This document shows, piece after piece, positions 1-7,415 of a stretch of 39,129 nucleotides of DNA (position 1 is the stretch's first letter; the number at the start of each line of letters is the position of its first letter). Origin of the DNA: a virus. The position numbers and the translations under genes are program-made. The DNA is taken from the IMG/VR virus record IMGVR_UViG_3300037346_000322, positions 1 through 39,129 of that record; one strand, given 5' to 3'. Below the pieces are notes generated by a model. That model had not been told where the DNA came from and made no database searches. It saw only the letters and a list, made by a program, of their open reading frames with translations.

Positions 1-127
1 TAGCTTTGCAAGGGCCGCTGCTTATGAAGGGCTGATCGGAGGTATCCTTGGTGTACCACTAGGTGGTGCTTCTTTTGCCAGCAACCAGCTTGTTGAAGCG
101 CAAGTAAGGTTTGATGAAAACTATGTT
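1..127. repeat. Terminal direct repeat, left copy (assembly overlap)
   Basis: Bases 1-127 are identical to bases 39003-39129. The repeat lies inside one long coding frame that reads straight through the junction. An odd length of exactly 127 equals a common maximum k-mer of short-read assemblers, so this is most simply the overlap of a circular contig rather than a physical terminal repeat of the virion DNA. The non-redundant genome is 39,002 bp. Confidence 0.93.
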
Positions 128-2296
128 GCTCCTGAGTTTGTCCAGATGCAGGGGGAGGATGGCCAGCTTAGTGAGCAATTTAGAAACCTACAACTTGTGG
201 ACGGAGCAGCATCCCAACCCGGTATGATTAACATGGCATTCACTACTGTGTTTGGTAATGCCACAGACAGTCTGAAACAGAAGTATGCTGATTCTCCAAA
301 GATGATGGCTTTGTTAGAGAACTTTACTATCAACAGGCGTGATAGAGGCCCCGATAAATTCACTATTAATGAAAGCGCAAAGGGTAAGGAGGGAGAACTC
401 CAAACTGCTGCAAAGATATTTAACCAAGCCAGCAGTGCTGTGCGTAGAGCTGCTTATAAAAACAAGAGTGAAGGACTTGCCCCGGCAAATGACGTAGAAT
501 CAGCTCTCTCCTTTGTACTGGACGAACAGATTCCTGATATGTACAACCGGGCCACTCGTTGGTTAGGACGGGAGGATGGCTTGCTCACTGACCCGACATA
601 TCTCCCTACGCATCTTATGATGGATTATCGAAAGATGGAAGACACCCCTAGCTACTTAGAAACTGCTAGACTAGATATGGTAGAGAATGGTAAGTCTGAT
701 CTTCAGATTTTCAATACACTCTCGGTGCTACAGACACAAGTTGAAAGCTTTAAAGCAACAGGCGACCCCCTTCACGCTTCCAAAGCAGCTACGATTACTA
801 AGTCACAGATTGGGTGGACGGAAAGCATCCAAGAGGTTGTAGACAAAAGTCGTGGGAAAGGTTTGAACAAAAAACTGAGGAACAGGATAAAGAACCAGCT
901 TTTAAACGAGCGAAAGACAACTACCCGCCAAGGGGCTTTAACACTGGACAGAAGCTTAGGAAATCTAAGCCAGAAGTGGCTAACATCTTTCTTCAAAGAC
1001 GAAGACCCCAAGGCATCCTTCAATGCCCACATACGGGCGGTGTCTGAGCAAACGGCCTTAATCGACAGGTTCGGTCTTGATAACACATTGTTCGACGAAG
1101 CTGTCATAGATATAGCCCTAGACCAAGCAGTGGAAGGCAACCCTTTAGACGCTTCTGATGTAGACAGGCTGTATGACATACTGCGAACTCAGCAACGTCT
1201 ACACCTACGCCCTCTCAAGAGTGAGAAGGTTAGGACTATTCAGAACAACGTAAGGGCAGGTATAAACGTCAACTTGCTAGGGCTGTCTGCACTCGTAAGT
1301 ATACCTGAGTCTTTGACTATTTTTATGAACACTGGGGGTAAGGCTGCACTACAAGGGTTGCTCCAGACTCTAAGGCTGACCCCTCAGACTAGGCTCGCCT
1401 CTGAACAGCTTGGGTACACTATTAATGGTGCAATCAACCACACGATTAACCGTACCGGAGAGGAGTCTTTTGAGGTTAAGAACTGGGAATCTGCTTTCAT
1501 ACGTTGGACTGGCTTGCCCTATCTGCAACACTTTCTGACAGTGTGGAGTGCCAGAGCTAATGACGTACACATCCGTGATATGCTTGCAGAGATGCAGGCG
1601 GGTGTCTCACCTACCAAGCTAACCTATCTCAACAGGAAGCTGGCGGAAGCTGGCCTTGACTCGGAGAAAGCACTCTTGTGGGCTGAAAGCGGGTTTCCTA
1701 TGGACAGTGACTTTTTCGAAGACACTTACATCCCGGCTGTAGTTAGCTTGACCCATGACACCATTGTAGACCCCCATCCTATAGATAAGCCCCTCTGGAT
1801 GAACGATGAGAGATTCGCTCTTGTAGCACAGCTTAAAGGCTTTATGACAGTGTTTACCAACCGTGTTATGCGGGATTGGAAAGACAAGGTGGCAGGCTCT
1901 CCTGAAGGTAATATACAGCTAGCAACTAAAGTGGCACCTTATGTGGCTATGTACATTGCAGCTCAGATTGGGGCGCAAGCTGCGAGAGAAATGATTAAGT
2001 CTGGTGATCTTGATAACTGGGATGAAAAAGAAATATCCACACGGATTGGAGATTCTTTTGCCTATCTAGGCGGTATGTCATATTTCATTGATACCTACAG
2101 AGCTTTACAGTGGAGAGGCGACCCCCTCGCCAGTGCCCTTGGGCCGTTTGCATCTATTACGATGAGGCTAGCGGGTTCAACAGTGCAGGGCATTGAGAAC
2201 AGCGACCCTGAAGCTATCTTAGATGCTTTCTTCAAACAAGCAATTCCCAACTTGCCGGGCAAGAGTGTAGCCCTTGAATTGATAACGGAGGAATAA
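1..2296 (+). CDS. Large internal-virion/ejection-type protein, 3' part (continues from 38170)
   Basis: This is the C-terminal part of a 1042-residue protein whose start is at 38170 at the other end of the window. The frame is open from base 2 and joins exactly across the 127-bp overlap. I recognise no catalytic motif. The part shown here is mostly hydrophilic and helix-rich, with an Ala/Ile-rich hydrophobic patch near its end (around 1930-1990). It is the last large gene of the late arm and follows a run of Ala/Gly/Gln-rich virion-type genes. In T7- and P22-like phages this place is held by DNA-ejection (inner core) proteins, so that role is inferred from position, length and composition. The stop TAA overlaps the next ATG by one base (TAATG), suggesting translational coupling. 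Confidence 0.8.
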   Translation, partial: SFARAAAYEGLIGGILGVPLGGASFASNQLVEAQVRFDENYVAPEFVQMQGEDGQLSEQFRNLQLVDGAASQPGMINMAFTTVFGNATDSLKQKYADSPKMMALLENFTINRRDRGPDKFTINESAKGKEGELQTAAKIFNQASSAVRRAAYKNKSEGLAPANDVESALSFVLDEQIPDMYNRATRWLGREDGLLTDPTYLPTHLMMDYRKMEDTPSYLETARLDMVENGKSDLQIFNTLSVLQTQVESFKATGDPLHASKAATITKSQIGWTESIQEVVDKSRGKGLNKKLRNRIKNQLLNERKTTTRQGALTLDRSLGNLSQKWLTSFFKDEDPKASFNAHIRAVSEQTALIDRFGLDNTLFDEAVIDIALDQAVEGNPLDASDVDRLYDILRTQQRLHLRPLKSEKVRTIQNNVRAGINVNLLGLSALVSIPESLTIFMNTGGKAALQGLLQTLRLTPQTRLASEQLGYTINGAINHTINRTGEESFEVKNWESAFIRWTGLPYLQHFLTVWSARANDVHIRDMLAEMQAGVSPTKLTYLNRKLAEAGLDSEKALLWAESGFPMDSDFFEDTYIPAVVSLTHDTIVDPHPIDKPLWMNDERFALVAQLKGFMTVFTNRVMRDWKDKVAGSPEGNIQLATKVAPYVAMYIAAQIGAQAAREMIKSGDLDNWDEKEISTRIGDSFAYLGGMSYFIDTYRALQWRGDPLASALGPFASITMRLAGSTVQGIENSDPEAILDAFFKQAIPNLPGKSVALELITEE

Positions 2297-2586
2297 TGAA
2301 AGTATCACAAATGTCACCTAAGACTAAAGCTGCGCGGAAGAAGACACAGGCAGTTTACAATAAGAAACCGGCTAATACTAAGAAGCGGAGGGAAGCTGAT
2401 GCTGGTAGGGAGAAGCTGGGGATTAAGAAGGGCAGCAATATGGATGCTAGTCACCAACCGGGTGGGGGTATGAAAGCGGAGAGTCGATCTACTAATAGGT
2501 CAAGAGGAGGGAAGATGGGGGATAAAGCGAGAAAAGCTGCGGGTGGCCGCAACTCCTCTCGTAAGGGGGTTAAGAACAGAGAGTAG
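2296..2586 (+). CDS. Small Lys/Arg/Gly-rich basic protein
   Basis: A 96-residue, very basic protein (many KK, RR and KR pairs) with no hydrophobic segment and predicted disorder. Its centre contains a REKLGIKKG-type segment followed by a Gly-rich stretch and NRSRGGK. Similar short basic proteins sit at the ends of virion gene blocks in other podoviruses, but I cannot name a function. Binding to DNA or to the large acidic partners is only a guess. Its start overlaps the upstream stop by one base, and its own stop (2584-2586) directly abuts the stop of the convergent gene at 2587. It is the last gene of the plus-strand late arm. Confidence 0.75.
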   Translation: MKVSQMSPKTKAARKKTQAVYNKKPANTKKRREADAGREKLGIKKGSNMDASHQPGGGMKAESRSTNRSRGGKMGDKARKAAGGRNSSRKGVKNRE

Positions 2587-2601
2587 TTACTCCTCTTTTT
2601 T
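2578..2601 (+). terminator. Possible rho-independent terminator at the convergence of the arms
   Basis: The inverted repeat GAGTA-GT-TACTC (2581-2592) is followed after three bases by six T residues (2596-2601). It spans both stop codons of the two converging genes. The stem is short and the two-base centre means it must open further in RNA, so this is a weak candidate. The T-run serves plus-strand transcripts only. Confidence 0.35.
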
Positions 2602-2823
2602 CATACTCGTTAGCATACGGCTAAGCTCTGTAATGAATGCCTCAAGCTCTTTTACAACCTTCTTATCATAACCTTCTTCCATGCTATAGTAGAAGTTAAG
2701 ATGGCAGCTACCAGAGTCAGAGAAGATTTCTACTTCCTGATAGCGGCCTGACGTTGTGAATACCACAGGGTAGTCATCTACCATCATCACCTTCCGTTTA
2801 CTTTTGTTACCATTGCTCATCAT
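2587..2823 (-). CDS. Hypothetical small protein
   Basis: A 78-residue protein of unknown function. It has a Lys-rich N-terminus, a predicted beta-strand core (VMMVDDYPVVFTTSGRYQEVEIF) and an amphipathic, charged C-terminal helix. There are no transmembrane segments and no cysteine motif. The start ATG overlaps the upstream TGA (ATGA), and AAGGAA lies five bases before it. A second ATG follows immediately, so the start could be one codon later. It is the last gene of the minus-strand arm and ends back to back with the last plus-strand gene. Confidence 0.7.
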   Translation of the reverse strand: MMSNGNKSKRKVMMVDDYPVVFTTSGRYQEVEIFSDSGSCHLNFYYSMEEGYDKKVVKELEAFITELSRMLTSMKKEE

Positions 2824-3011
2824 ATTTTTCCTTGCATGACTAAAGTGTCAAATGTATCACATAGGTAGTCGCAGTACATCTCATGTGTTTTTATAGCAGC
2901 TTGTCTCTCCTCGTAATCCTTTGCCAAGTTTAAATCTTCAACAACTCTATACATATCCCTTATAGCATCCTCTAAATCAAAGCGTGTTACGTCTGAGTAC
3001 TCAGCTTCCAT
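2820..3011 (-). CDS. Small acidic helical phage protein
   Basis: A 63-residue protein from the preferred ATG at 3011, which has a strong GGAGG ribosome binding site inside the end of the upstream gene. A GTG at 3056, also preceded by AAGGAG, would give 78 residues. The shorter form is favoured because the core (FDLEDAIRDMYRVVEDL...) resembles small phage proteins that start just before the D-L-E helix and end in a second helix near F-x-T-L. Function is unknown. The protein is acidic and wholly helical by inspection. It overlaps the next gene by ATGA and the upstream Cys-rich gene by 11 bases. Confidence 0.68.
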   Translation of the reverse strand: MEAEYSDVTRFDLEDAIRDMYRVVEDLNLAKDYEERQAAIKTHEMYCDYLCDTFDTLVMQGKI

Positions 3012-3183
3012 CTCTGTCTCCTCCTCTGTTAATGTAAGACTTGTAGTAGTATTCACACGTTTCTCCTTTTATATAAAAGCTAGTGTAGCTTTGCTCATAC
3101 CTATCAGGTGTAGCTGTAGCTCTAACACAAGAGGCTTTCTTGGGACAGAGTTCAGAGTTTGAACACATTGCTATGTCTGGCAT
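3001..3183 (-). CDS. Small cysteine-containing phage protein
   Basis: A 60-residue protein with four cysteines: two CxnC-type positions near the N-terminus (C7 and C13, with C19 following) and one near the middle (TCEYYY). The layout C-x5-C-P-x4-C-x-R followed by SYTSF and CEYYY recalls a widespread family of tiny phage proteins that probably bind a metal. I know of no established function. The AGGGGAAG ribosome binding site is excellent and lies just after the ribonucleotide reductase stop codon. The spacing implies co-expression with the reductase. Confidence 0.7.
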   Translation of the reverse strand: MPDIAMCSNSELCPKKASCVRATATPDRYEQSYTSFYIKGETCEYYYKSYINRGGDRDGS

Positions 3184-3193
3184 TCACTTCCCC

Positions 3194-4846
3194 TTAGATT
3201 CCACAAACCCCGCCTCCACAAGCAGCGTCACCGTTTTCTTCAAACACCACTCCTTTATGCTTCGTAGCTTCCTTGTAGCTACAGCTAGTAAGCGGCTGGC
3301 CTCCACGAGAACCATCAGGGTAAGCCGTAAAGCCCCGTAAACGTGGAGCATAGCGAGCAAGTACTTTAGCGAAGTCTTCAACCAGAGTTTCGTTATTAAA
3401 CTCTGTACCCCACGCTGGCAAGTTAATAGTCGAGCTGATAGCCATGTCCACATAGTCTTGCACACTTGCTTGAAACTTGATACGCTTTTCATAATCCTGA
3501 GCTAACCCCGATGATGTTTCTATTTTGTTTGGGTCTAAGTCGTACTTCTGTATCAGTGCTTCCGCTGTAGCGTCTACCACATACTCATACTTCCAAGTAG
3601 AACCACCGACAAGATAACGGCGTTTGTAAGCAACAGCATACAAAGGTTCAATTCCGGTGGTTGTTCCCGCAAGGATTCCGATTGTCCCCGTTGGAGCAAT
3701 AGCACGATAAGCAACAGGGCGGCTGATACTAAGGCGATCACATAAAGCGTTACTAGCACGTTCACTCTCCTCTCTATACACTTCTAACCATGTCCTGAGT
3801 TCAGGATTCATCTCGTAGCCATAGCCTCTCTGAAGCAGCCACTCGTGTATCCCCATCAAGCCAAGCCCTAGCCTCCGATTTTTCTTGCGTACTTGATATA
3901 CTTTGTCGTAAGGAAGATCAGCAGTGACAGTGCCGCATACGAGAAAGCCAGCAGCCAGTCTAACGATAGCTCGGAACTCAGCAAGGCTAGAAACATTACC
4001 GATGTTAATACTACCAAGGTTGCATACATCCGAGTCATCTGCGGAGGTGACTTCTGTGCAGGCATTTCTGAGCGTTTCATTCTCTTTATCTCCAAAGTTA
4101 AAGCTAAAGCCGGGTTCACCAGTCTCCATTGCTTGCCTACAGTTAGTTAGGAAAGTCTGAGGCAAATGCCCTTGACTAATATGGTCTAAAAACTTATTGT
4201 CATAGTTCAAGCTAATGTTAGTCTGATCCATAGGTGCCGGGTAGTTGTAGTTAGCCACCTTAGCATCATGCACACTAACCTTGCCTGTTACCATCTGGTC
4301 GCGCCAGTTTTTAAGAAGCAAGAACTCGCTAGTATCAGCATGTTGCCAATTCAGAGAGGCGTAGATGGCGCTGCGCCTGCTACCACCTTGCATGACATTT
4401 CGCCCGACTTCATTAAGTGAGTACATAAGAGGAATAGGGCCGGACGCTGTTCCGCCCGTTCTACCAAGCGGCGCTCCTCGTGGTCTGAACACGCTATAAT
4501 CCACCCCAATACCACCCCCAGACATAAGGCAATCACTGCTCCTCTTGAGCAAGCTACCCCACTCCTCCCTAGTATCCTCCTCGCCTTTGAGTAGGTAGCA
4601 GTTATTGTAGAAACTAGCTTGTCGTCCTGCATAATAGATATACCTCCCGCCTGCTATAAATTGCATATTTATCATATACTGTTTTAGTTCGTCTTGCATA
4701 CTTGCAGGCATTAAACCTTCTGTCACATCTTTCACAACTAGAGCGCATTTCTCAGGCCAAGTCTGAGTTTCAGTGTTAGCGTACTTGTGCCTGAAGATAT
4801 TCTCAGCAAAAGAATTGCTCCACTTAAAGTCTTTAGATTCTGTCAT
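3194..4846 (-). CDS. nrdJ: Adenosylcobalamin-dependent (class II) ribonucleotide reductase
   Basis: A 550-residue catalytic subunit that reduces ribonucleotides to deoxyribonucleotides for phage DNA synthesis. Visible features, in order: a conserved N-terminal redox cysteine (F-Y-N-N-C, about residue 83), the GGGIGVDYS glycine loop, the active-site loop N-A-C-T-E (261-265) with catalytic Cys263 and Glu265, the partner cysteine in C-N-L-G (275), the phosphate-binding A-P-T-G-T-I-G, and a C-terminal CGGGVC redox pair (543/548). No small NrdB-type radical subunit and no NrdDG pair is present, so radical generation by adenosylcobalamin (class II) is inferred. The start at 4846 is preferred to 4873 because it has CAGGAA seven bases upstream and only a 14-base overlap with the previous gene. 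The nearby nucleotide pyrophosphohydrolase-like gene suggests a dNTP-supply block. Confidence 0.9.
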   Translation of the reverse strand: MTESKDFKWSNSFAENIFRHKYANTETQTWPEKCALVVKDVTEGLMPASMQDELKQYMINMQFIAGGRYIYYAGRQASFYNNCYLLKGEEDTREEWGSLLKRSSDCLMSGGGIGVDYSVFRPRGAPLGRTGGTASGPIPLMYSLNEVGRNVMQGGSRRSAIYASLNWQHADTSEFLLLKNWRDQMVTGKVSVHDAKVANYNYPAPMDQTNISLNYDNKFLDHISQGHLPQTFLTNCRQAMETGEPGFSFNFGDKENETLRNACTEVTSADDSDVCNLGSINIGNVSSLAEFRAIVRLAAGFLVCGTVTADLPYDKVYQVRKKNRRLGLGLMGIHEWLLQRGYGYEMNPELRTWLEVYREESERASNALCDRLSISRPVAYRAIAPTGTIGILAGTTTGIEPLYAVAYKRRYLVGGSTWKYEYVVDATAEALIQKYDLDPNKIETSSGLAQDYEKRIKFQASVQDYVDMAISSTINLPAWGTEFNNETLVEDFAKVLARYAPRLRGFTAYPDGSRGGQPLTSCSYKEATKHKGVVFEENGDAACGGGVCGI

Positions 4847-5024
4847 TTCGCATTCCTGTGTAATAGGCTTCATATTGGATAGGGGAAAGTTCTTCTACTG
4901 CCTTTATATCAGAGAAAAGCCAACCCGTTTTTTCGAGGACACTTACTTTAGCGTCTGCCTTACTTTCAGCTTTAATAACAAAGCTCCCTTCTGTACTATG
5001 CGTTACCTTGTAGGGTGTCATCAT
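4833..5024 (-). CDS. Hypothetical small protein
   Basis: A 63-residue protein with a predicted beta-alpha-beta pattern (YKVTHSTEGSFVIKAESKADAKVSVLEKTG...). It resembles the many small phage proteins whose middle helix contains 'A-x-S-K-A-D-A-x-x-x-V', but I cannot give a function. AAGGAGAG is well placed upstream of the first ATG, and a second ATG follows directly. Its end overlaps the start of the ribonucleotide reductase, so the two are probably translationally coupled. Confidence 0.7.
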   Translation of the reverse strand: MMTPYKVTHSTEGSFVIKAESKADAKVSVLEKTGWLFSDIKAVEELSPIQYEAYYTGMRNDRI

Positions 5025-5070
5025 ACATTTCTCTCCTTGTTGGTACTGTAAGTGCTTTAGTTAGCCTATC

Positions 5071-5092
5071 TCGACGACATCAATGTCGTCGA
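5071..5092. promoter_or_regulatory. Perfect 10-bp inverted repeat (possible operator or RNA hairpin)
   Basis: TCGACGACAT-CA-ATGTCGTCGA fills much of the 72-base gap between the DUF5664 gene and the next minus-strand gene. There is no T-run on either side, so it is not an ordinary intrinsic terminator. As RNA it would form a stable hairpin with a four- to six-base loop. It differs in sequence from the TTATAAC dyads elsewhere. Function is unknown. Confidence 0.6.
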
Positions 5093-5096
5093 CATA

Positions 5097-5582
5097 TCAG
5101 TAACGTGGCGGTCTATCATCCCCTTCTTTGTAGTGCTCTGCATAATACACCAGAAATATAACATTAGCAATGATATGACCCCAGTGATTAAAACCACTGT
5201 CCTCGTCTAACATCTCACCAGATGATAGCTTCTCAGTGTGCCGTAGAATACAGCCCACACAGACAGACCACTTCATCCCCTTTGCCCAGTTCCATGCGTT
5301 GTACTTCTCAGCGCCAAACTCTAGGACACTAACAGCTTCCATAAAATACTCACAGCGGGGGTAATTATAGAGCCATTCCCCCAGCGCATCTGTGTCCCCT
5401 TCTTGCCAACCTGCCAGAGCCTCCAGCATCCACTGCTGATCGGGTGAGAGGACATGCAATCTTTCCCACCTATCGAACCAGATTCTTACAGGGATTAAGT
5501 CTAGTGCTGGCTTGCCACTGCTCTTTCTCGCCCCACTGCCCTTGTCATTGCTGTCTAAATCTCCTACTGTTACTTCGTCCAT
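5097..5582 (-). CDS. DUF5664-like dATP/dGTP pyrophosphohydrolase
   Basis: A 161-residue protein. After a short Ser/Lys-rich N-terminus come K-P-A-L-D-L-I-P, a variable helix, then the core L-E-F-G-A-E-K-Y-N-A-W-N-W-A-K-G, C-I-L-R-H-T-E-K and D-x-x-S-G-x-N-H-W-G-H-I-I-A-N-V-I-F-L. This pattern is that of the DUF5664 family (all-alpha MazG/MazZ-like), some members of which hydrolyse dATP or dGTP to the monophosphate. The predicted metal ligands are the E and D residues of the core helices. A role in adjusting nucleotide pools with the reductase is inferred. PurZ is not visible, so a 2-aminoadenine genome is not indicated. The ATG at 5582 is chosen because AAGGAG precedes it; longer versions would overlap the upstream membrane-protein gene by more than 13 bases. 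Confidence 0.75.
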   Translation of the reverse strand: MDEVTVGDLDSNDKGSGARKSSGKPALDLIPVRIWFDRWERLHVLSPDQQWMLEALAGWQEGDTDALGEWLYNYPRCEYFMEAVSVLEFGAEKYNAWNWAKGMKWSVCVGCILRHTEKLSSGEMLDEDSGFNHWGHIIANVIFLVYYAEHYKEGDDRPPRY

Positions 5583-5833
5583 CCCTGTCTCCTTATCACA
5601 TCCGTTATACGAAAGGCTGTATTCTGTAAACCTATGTTGAACCACCTCCTGATTATATACCCCCTAGTCACACTAAGTACAGTGAAGAAAGCTGTTATTT
5701 GCAAGTTACTAGTAGTGGTGTAGGGAATGTCTTGCCACCATGCAACATACGGCCAGCAGATAAAGCTAATGAAGAAGCCAATAGCTACGCTAAGGCACAC
5801 TTCTACAATGCTTTGTAGCTTTGTTTGATTCAC
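5570..5833 (-). CDS. Small two-helix membrane protein (DUF7220-like)
   Basis: An 87-residue inner-membrane protein with two hydrophobic segments (about residues 9-30 and 43-60), followed by R-G-Y-I-I-R-R-W-F-N. This arrangement (helix, short polar loop, helix, RxYxxRRWFN) is that of a family of small phage membrane proteins annotated DUF7220. No function is established. It starts with GTG, and the GTGA overlap with the upstream stop indicates coupling. A GAGGTGAG ribosome binding site is just upstream. Confidence 0.75.
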   Translation of the reverse strand: MNQTKLQSIVEVCLSVAIGFFISFICWPYVAWWQDIPYTTTSNLQITAFFTVLSVTRGYIIRRWFNIGLQNTAFRITDVIRRQGWTK

Positions 5834-6027
5834 TCGTTACTCACCTCTACCCGCTCGCGTTTTAAAATCTGCTCAATTGCACTCCACAGCTTCTTGTTTT
5901 TATCTTCTAGCTCAGCTATGCACTCTGCCGCTTCGATCATCAGGGCCGTGTCGCTGCCCCATGCAATGCGCTCACCAAGGGAAATCCTATCCGCTTTCGA
6001 TTTCAGTCGGTCGTTTAGGTCATTCAT
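5830..6027 (-). CDS. Small phage protein with a helical coiled-coil region
   Basis: A 65-residue hydrophilic protein. The sequence T-A-L-M-I-E-A-A-E-C-I-A-E-L-E followed by a Lys-rich heptad-like stretch suggests a single long helix or coiled coil. Short proteins with an A-x-x-I-E-x-L core are common in phages, and I know no function for them. It is coupled to its neighbours by ATGA and GTGA overlaps. GGGAG is five bases upstream of the start. Confidence 0.7.
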   Translation of the reverse strand: MNDLNDRLKSKADRISLGERIAWGSDTALMIEAAECIAELEDKNKKLWSAIEQILKRERVEVSNE

Positions 6028-6797
6028 AAATCACTCCCATAGCGTTTCTCAAGATAGCCCAAGCTCACAGGCATCTCATCGAATGCCCCGTCCTGCACCT
6101 CGTGTAACACCCACAAGCCTCTCCAGTGGTTATTAGTCTGAGGGTTCAGATAAGATTCAGAGTGAGGGCTATAGACGCCAGCATGTATGCCAGTCATCCT
6201 AGTACCGTCTGCTCTCGTAGCAAAGGCTATGTCCCTTTCCTGTATATGCCCCATCACGCAGCTCATGTGCTTCTTAGTGAGCATCGCCCTTGCTGAACTC
6301 ACTGGCCTACCCATCACCCCAGAAGTGAAGAAGTGAGAGTAGGCTACGCCATCAACTACCACTACATCGAGGAAGGGGTAGACTTCCCAGCCATGCTTTT
6401 CGAGGTTGCTATCTCTCTCGAACGACATAAGCTCTTCCAGCATTGCATCATCGTTAATGGCCCTCTCAATCCTTTCTTCATGGTTGCCTCTAGTGAATAT
6501 AAGTCGTGGGTTCCATGTCCGTTTCTTCGCACCCCTAGTGCCAGCTTGGCAGCGATTAATCGGAGCCATAAACATATCCATAGCATCGTTGCCAGCTTTA
6601 ATGTCTTTAACATAACGTCTTCCCTCGAAAGCTGCTTTGCCCTTATCGTAGGAACTGAGAGAGGGCATGTCCCACCAGTCCCCTATCATTATGATTACTT
6701 CCGGTTGCATCTCTACAGCATACTGCCCTGCCCATCGCAAGTGCTCAATACTATCTCCGGGCTTTACTTGTGTGTCAGGTATAATTAAATGTCTCAA
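6024..6797 (-). CDS. Calcineurin-like metallophosphoesterase
   Basis: A 257-residue phosphoesterase. The metal-binding blocks are in the expected order: I-P-D-T-Q (Asp8), I-G-D-W-W-D (Asp40), R-G-N-H-E-E-R (Asn105/His106), then Y-S-H-F (about 155), and G-H and G-x-H blocks near 180 and 202. Such enzymes hydrolyse phosphomono- or diesters with a two-metal centre. Substrates range from nucleotides to proteins and cannot be read from sequence. Related genes are found in SIO1-like marine podoviruses next to nucleotide metabolism genes. Here it lies between small unknown genes in the same minus-strand operon, with 4-base overlaps on both sides. Confidence 0.85.
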   Translation of the reverse strand: MRHLIIPDTQVKPGDSIEHLRWAGQYAVEMQPEVIIMIGDWWDMPSLSSYDKGKAAFEGRRYVKDIKAGNDAMDMFMAPINRCQAGTRGAKKRTWNPRLIFTRGNHEERIERAINDDAMLEELMSFERDSNLEKHGWEVYPFLDVVVVDGVAYSHFFTSGVMGRPVSSARAMLTKKHMSCVMGHIQERDIAFATRADGTRMTGIHAGVYSPHSESYLNPQTNNHWRGLWVLHEVQDGAFDEMPVSLGYLEKRYGSDL

Positions 6798-6994
6798 AAG
6801 GGTATCTCCTCTGTAGCGGTACTCCTATCAGGACACGATGAGCACACTCGCTTGAGAAGCCACACTTCATCTTCTAGGAATTTAATATGATGCAGGAGTT
6901 GTACCATATGCTTCTTAGAGAATGAGACTTCTTCAACGGCTAACCCAGCCGTGAGTGGCCCGATTTCACCTATCCAATCTAACGCAGTCTCCAT
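6794..6994 (-). CDS. Hypothetical small protein
   Basis: A 66-residue protein when started at the ATG whose first base is the last base of the upstream TGA (TGATG, 6994), with GGGAGA nine bases before it. Upstream in-frame ATGs at 7009 and 7045 lie inside the previous gene and have poorer ribosome binding sites. The sequence has two amphipathic helices, a C-S-S-C motif near the C-terminus and no hydrophobic segment. Function is unknown. Confidence 0.6.
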   Translation of the reverse strand: METALDWIGEIGPLTAGLAVEEVSFSKKHMVQLLHHIKFLEDEVWLLKRVCSSCPDRSTATEEIPF

Positions 6995-7194
6995 CAGACG
7001 ATCTCCCATGTTTTCTTCTTCGTGATATTGAGGAGCTGCTCCCACTTGTGGCTAGCCACTTCCTTATACCTTGCATTGTCTCGCCACAGATACTCTATGT
7101 GCTTGAACTGTACATCTAGCTTTCTCCTACTATAAAACACTTCCGTGGGAGTTTCAACATAATACATCATTGCACTATCTTCTTTGTCTTTCAC
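6994..7194 (-). CDS. Hypothetical small protein
   Basis: A 66-residue basic, Trp/Tyr-containing protein (six Tyr/Trp in the second half) with no motif I recognise. It is fixed in place by an ATGA overlap with the upstream ACP-like gene and a TGATG junction with the downstream gene. Function is unknown. Confidence 0.62.
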   Translation of the reverse strand: MKDKEDSAMMYYVETPTEVFYSRRKLDVQFKHIEYLWRDNARYKEVASHKWEQLLNITKKKTWEIV

Positions 7195-7415
7195 TTGAAA
7201 GCCCCTCCGTCTATGATCTCAACGACCAGTTTAACAAACTGTCTCTCACTAGGATTAGTGTCGTAAATACTCAAAGGTAAGTTAGTGTCGAATACATCTT
7301 CTAGCTCCGTGAGTATGTCCATCTTGCTGAGGCTATCTAAGTCCTCAAAATCATCATACTGGAAGTAGTCATAGTACAAACCCAATAACTTTTTAATTTC
7401 TGATTCAGTGTTCAT
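7191..7415 (-). CDS. Acyl-carrier-protein-like small acidic protein
   Basis: A 74-residue, strongly acidic helical protein. The stretch E-D-L-D-S-L-S-K-M-D-I-L-T-E-L-E-D-V-F-D-T aligns by eye with the helix II region of bacterial acyl carrier proteins. That region carries the D-S-L motif whose serine receives 4'-phosphopantetheine, followed by a helix containing L/ELE-x-x-F-D. The preceding helix (E-I-K-K-L-L-G) also fits ACP helix I, but the loop between them is about ten residues shorter than in E. coli ACP. If modified, it could carry an acyl or peptidyl group or mimic host ACP. No synthase or transferase lies nearby. Resemblance could be coincidental in such a short acidic helix. It is coupled to its neighbours by ATGA overlaps and has AAGGAG upstream. 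Confidence 0.55.
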   Translation of the reverse strand: MNTESEIKKLLGLYYDYFQYDDFEDLDSLSKMDILTELEDVFDTNLPLSIYDTNPSERQFVKLVVEIIDGGAFK

